Both the position numbers and the translations under genes were made by a program. 33,698 nucleotides of DNA from an uncultured bacterium. Lineage in GTDB: Bacteria > Chloroflexota > Anaerolineae > J036 > Brachytrichaceae. Location of the stretch: NCBI GenBank assembly GCA_903873965.1, contig CAIQQO010000421.1, positions 1 through 33,698 of the forward strand, given 5' to 3'. This document shows, piece after piece, positions 31,442-33,698 of this stretch (position 1 is its first letter; each line of letters starts with the position of its first letter). The notes under the pieces were generated by a model, which saw nothing but the letters and a program-made list of their open reading frames with translations, did no database searches and had not been told where the DNA came from.

Positions 31442-31662
31442 GATGTGAAACGTAAACGGGGAACTGAAGCGTGGCGAGGAGACCACCGGATGAATTCGGC
31501 GCCTGGTATCCGGAGACACCCGTTAAGGCGCACACGCAACGCAGTGGAGGTCGAGTGCTTTAGCGGGATGATTTCATCGTAATAGACGTTACTTGTGCAC
31601 ACGCAAGTGACATCCTTGCGGATGGCACAATCCGCCTCGGTGTGTTCGGCGTCATTGTGGGC
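31442..31662. other. Intergenic region with two hairpins, no gene seen
   Basis: GTTACTTG and CAAGTGAC form one inverted pair around 31585-31610 with a G-U, and GCGGAT pairs with ATCCGC near 31618-31635. Neither is followed by a good T run. They lie between the thioesterase and the stop of the minus-strand gene at 31663 and may help end transcription. Confidence 0.45.
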
Positions 31663-32781
31663 CTATTCGACCAACCCGACAGAGCGCATCTGGTCGATCA
31701 GCGTACGTCGCGTGCCAAACCGACTCACCAGTGGCATGAGTCGCGATTGAAATTCAGGTAACTTCTTTTGGTATACCGCTAGATCACGTAAATTGACCAG
31801 CAGCGATACGGCTTGATCGTACGCCTTGGCTTGCTTTTGCTCGATCAGCTTGCCCACCCATGTCCAGGCAGGTTCGACGCGATTGGCCAGTTCTTCCAGT
31901 TCCTGAATCCGCTTCCGTTCGGCTTCCGCCTGCGCACGGCGCTGCTCTTCCGCTTCATAGTGTTTCGCTCTCTTCTCGCGGGATGCAGACGAGACGCTTT
32001 GTTGTGTCGCAACGGGTTTCTGCAAACCTGCCAGTTCGATCAACCGCTTTCGCAAGGTACTGCCTACCTGTGTCTCGCCCTGCAACACGCGTAGCAAAAA
32101 CGCGTCGCATTCCAGGCGCGGCAGACTGGAGATGGCGTCGGCCAATGCCTGATCTGAGATCGGCTGCAACGTCGCGCTCGATTCGGCAGCTGCCTTGACC
32201 AAATGCGGATCTATATCGAACAACTCCATGAACGCTTTGTGTGCGGGCGTCAGCTTGCGCAAGCCAGCTGGCACGGGCGGCATCGACTCCTCATCTTCCT
32301 CGTCAGCAAACGTGTCCATGTTGCTTGTTTTCAACCATGCGATATACAAAGCACGGTAATCTCCCTGGATGATCTGCTCGCGCAAGGGAATCAGCCGGTG
32401 CAAAATCCCTTCTGCCTCAGTCCATTCGCCACCATCTTCCTCGCTCAGGTCGATATCCAGCACCTGGAACTTGCCCTCCCGCGTCAGGTCGATGTGATCC
32501 TCGACGCAGAAGGCGTTAATGGCTTTTGCGTCAACGGCTGCCAGCGGAAAGCGGAACAGGAGTCGGCGGCTGCCCCAGTTGGCCACATAGAGCATGGCGT
32601 CGAAGTACTTCAACAGCACATTGCGTGGGTCGTGCTTGAAATCGCCGTAAGAGTAAGTTACGACAGCCTGGGTAGCGGTCGCCATATCCATGTGACTCGA
32701 TAGTCCACTAACCTCTTCCAATTCCTCATCCGTCAGCGGCCTGTCAACCGCGATCCATTCGTAGTATTGATATTCGCTCAT
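31663..32781 (-). CDS. Conserved protein of unknown function with a coiled coil
   Basis: 372 residues. The opening MSEYQYYEWIAVDRPLTDEELEEVS is, from memory, the start of a widespread uncharacterised family often found next to SWIM zinc-finger proteins; I cannot check this. The N-terminal 130 residues contain SYGDFKHDPRNVLLKYFDAMLYVANWGSRRLLFRFP. The middle is helical and acidic (FADEEDEES). A strongly charged coiled coil is at about 255-305 (EKRAKHYEAEEQRRAQAEAERKRIQ). The C-terminus is again helical. No catalytic motif is seen. The ribosome site is poor. No SWIM gene is present here; a HerA-like ATPase and a decayed helicase-like gene lie within 8 kb and may be remnants of one module. Confidence 0.75.
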   Translation of the reverse strand: MSEYQYYEWIAVDRPLTDEELEEVSGLSSHMDMATATQAVVTYSYGDFKHDPRNVLLKYFDAMLYVANWGSRRLLFRFPLAAVDAKAINAFCVEDHIDLTREGKFQVLDIDLSEEDGGEWTEAEGILHRLIPLREQIIQGDYRALYIAWLKTSNMDTFADEEDEESMPPVPAGLRKLTPAHKAFMELFDIDPHLVKAAAESSATLQPISDQALADAISSLPRLECDAFLLRVLQGETQVGSTLRKRLIELAGLQKPVATQQSVSSASREKRAKHYEAEEQRRAQAEAERKRIQELEELANRVEPAWTWVGKLIEQKQAKAYDQAVSLLVNLRDLAVYQKKLPEFQSRLMPLVSRFGTRRTLIDQMRSVGLVE

Positions 32782-33012
32782 GGATTGTTGAGATGCCTTT
32801 CCATTTGTTCAAATTTACAATCGTATGCAGCCGTTACCAGTCATCTCACCTTTTCGGTGAGTATAGGTGATAGGTTCATGATCCTCTCTGCCGTCTACCA
32901 TTGGTTATATTGTTGTCCGTTGAAATCAACTGTCACATCTGATGTCAGGACATATTTAGAAAGCGGGTGAAAAACTGGTGCAATCGGGACGAGATGGTCC
33001 AAAATCCGGTCT
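32782..33012. other. Intergenic region at the insertion-sequence boundary
   Basis: No gene is seen. A 6-bp hairpin (CTCACC/GGTGAG) lies at 32845-32861. The left part of an inverted repeat around the transposase start begins at 32974. The left end of the insertion sequence must lie in or near this stretch, but I cannot place it without its right end. Confidence 0.4.
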
Positions 33013-33041
33013 GTGAAAACAACAGATTCGATTGCACCAGT
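32974..33041 (+). repeat. 13-bp inverted repeat flanking the transposase start
   Basis: ACTGGTGCAATCG (32974-32986) is the exact reverse complement of CGATTGCACCAGT (33029-33041). The 42-base loop contains the GTG at 33013 proposed as the transposase start, so the RNA hairpin could hide the start from ribosomes; some insertion sequences limit transposition this way. Confidence 0.6.
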
Positions 33042-33698
33042 GGCGGATTATATTCGTGATGTATTGCCGTGGGCACACGGGCATCAAATAAAAGGATTGA
33101 GCGATTTCATCGTGGAAATCATTGAGCGACAGACCGGCAATCAGGCCGAGTTGGTGCGTGGGATGGGGAACCAAGAGGCAGCTGTGAAACGGCTATCGCG
33201 TTTGATTCACAACGAACGCCTGGATCCGCGAGATTTAGCGCGGGCGGTTTTGGATCAAGCGATTAAGCAGATACCCAGACGAGGAAAGGTACGGCTGGCC
33301 ATCGACTGGACAATTGAAGACGATCAGCATTTGTTGGTCGTATCGCTGGTCATCACAAGGCGAGCAGTGCCGATCATGTGGCGAGCATATGATGCCAGTG
33401 TGCTGAAAGGGCGCATGAAGATTTACGAGATGGCCATTATCAAACGGGTGTTGCGACGGGTGCGCAACAAAATTGGACGCCGTCGTCTGATTGTGACGGC
33501 TGATCGCGGATTTGCCGACGTTGAACTATGCGATGTGCTGGAATCCTTCAGTGTGGAGTATGTGCTGCGAACCAAATGCAGCACCAAAGTGTGCGTCAAC
33601 GGTGAGTGGCAACAACTGCAAAGTCTGTCGTTTGTGACCAATTCCCGCAGGCGCACTCTCGGACGTGTTCAATACTGTCAAAGTGCTCCGCGCTTGAA
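33013..33698 (+). CDS. IS4-type DDE transposase, N-terminal part (runs off the window)
   Basis: 228 codons are visible from GTG 33013 to the window end with no stop; a GTG at 33040 is an alternative start. Recognisable parts are the helical N-terminal region (LVRGMGNQEAAVKRLSRLIHN), then VRLAIDWTIEDDQHLLVVSL, where the first catalytic Asp should be, then RLIVTADRGFADVELCDVL, which contains the second Asp in the ADRGF motif. The final Glu would lie beyond the window. The order DWT ... ADRGF is typical of IS4-family transposases. The protein moves its own insertion sequence by cut-and-paste. Whether it is intact cannot be judged. Confidence 0.85.
   Translation, partial: MKTTDSIAPVADYIRDVLPWAHGHQIKGLSDFIVEIIERQTGNQAELVRGMGNQEAAVKRLSRLIHNERLDPRDLARAVLDQAIKQIPRRGKVRLAIDWTIEDDQHLLVVSLVITRRAVPIMWRAYDASVLKGRMKIYEMAIIKRVLRRVRNKIGRRRLIVTADRGFADVELCDVLESFSVEYVLRTKCSTKVCVNGEWQQLQSLSFVTNSRRRTLGRVQYCQSAPRL

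Noticed and set aside
33423..33656. 77-codon minus-strand frame at the window end
   Set aside because: It is antisense to the transposase frame, which has DDE motifs.

Overview
The window looks like chromosomal DNA from a Chloroflexota-type bacterium (Anaerolineae or a relative). This is inferred from moderate GC, the mix of protein families (an ECF sigma factor paired with a DUF5667 membrane protein, a MacAB exporter with a LAAC lipoprotein, a family-42 glycosidase, TPR proteins, a HerA-type ATPase) and the house-keeping genes rpmF, fabD, fabG and nusB. No marker in the window fixes the genus.

Layout. 1-124 is the 3' end of a probable sedolisin-type (S53) peptidase gene, followed by a strong terminator. 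305-4403 holds a secreted HD-rich protein, a DapA-superfamily aldolase (minus strand), and an SDR plus a Gfo/Idh/MocA oxidoreductase in tandem. 4440-13300 is the most unusual part. It contains, on the minus strand, an ECF sigma factor translationally coupled to a DUF5667-type membrane protein (likely its anti-sigma factor), a Met/Gly-rich secreted protein and a small Asp/Lys-rich secreted protein. On the plus strand it contains a secreted DUF2202 ferritin-like protein, a NifX/NifB-C-like protein, a periplasmic adaptor, a MacB-type ATPase, a MacB-type permease and a lipoprotein. Two copies of a bipartite promoter, CCGTATC-N16-CGTCTTAATA, lie in front of the sigma gene and in front of the small secreted protein, so the sigma factor probably autoregulates and drives an envelope regulon.

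13394-14575 carries a DUF5348-like gene and an anchored Ig-like surface protein. 14691-16148 is a single ORF joining a multi-spanning membrane domain to a homocysteine S-methyltransferase domain. 16235-22144 is a house-keeping block on the plus strand: L32, FabD, FabG, an Asp23/Gls24 protein, NusB, a DUF952 protein split by a low-complexity insert, an M14 carboxypeptidase and a biotin-protein ligase. The fab-Asp23-nusB order resembles the acc-yqhY-nusB order of Firmicutes and ties fatty-acid synthesis to the biotin ligase nearby.

22395-27414 has a TPR repeat protein divergent from a HerA-type ATPase that stops early compared with its family, then a coupled glutaredoxin-like/ChbG-like deacetylase pair and a second Gfo/Idh/MocA oxidoreductase. 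A tRNA-Arg(CCT) sits at 27531-27604. Just downstream, 27704-28817 is a decayed gene in three reading frames. Then come a GH42-type glycosidase (minus), a PaaI-type thioesterase (plus), a conserved coiled-coil protein of unknown function (minus), and the start of an IS4-type transposase that runs off the window end.

Several genes (GH42, ChbG-like deacetylase, two Gfo/Idh/MocA, DapA-like aldolase, SDR) suggest carbohydrate breakdown, but they are not one operon.
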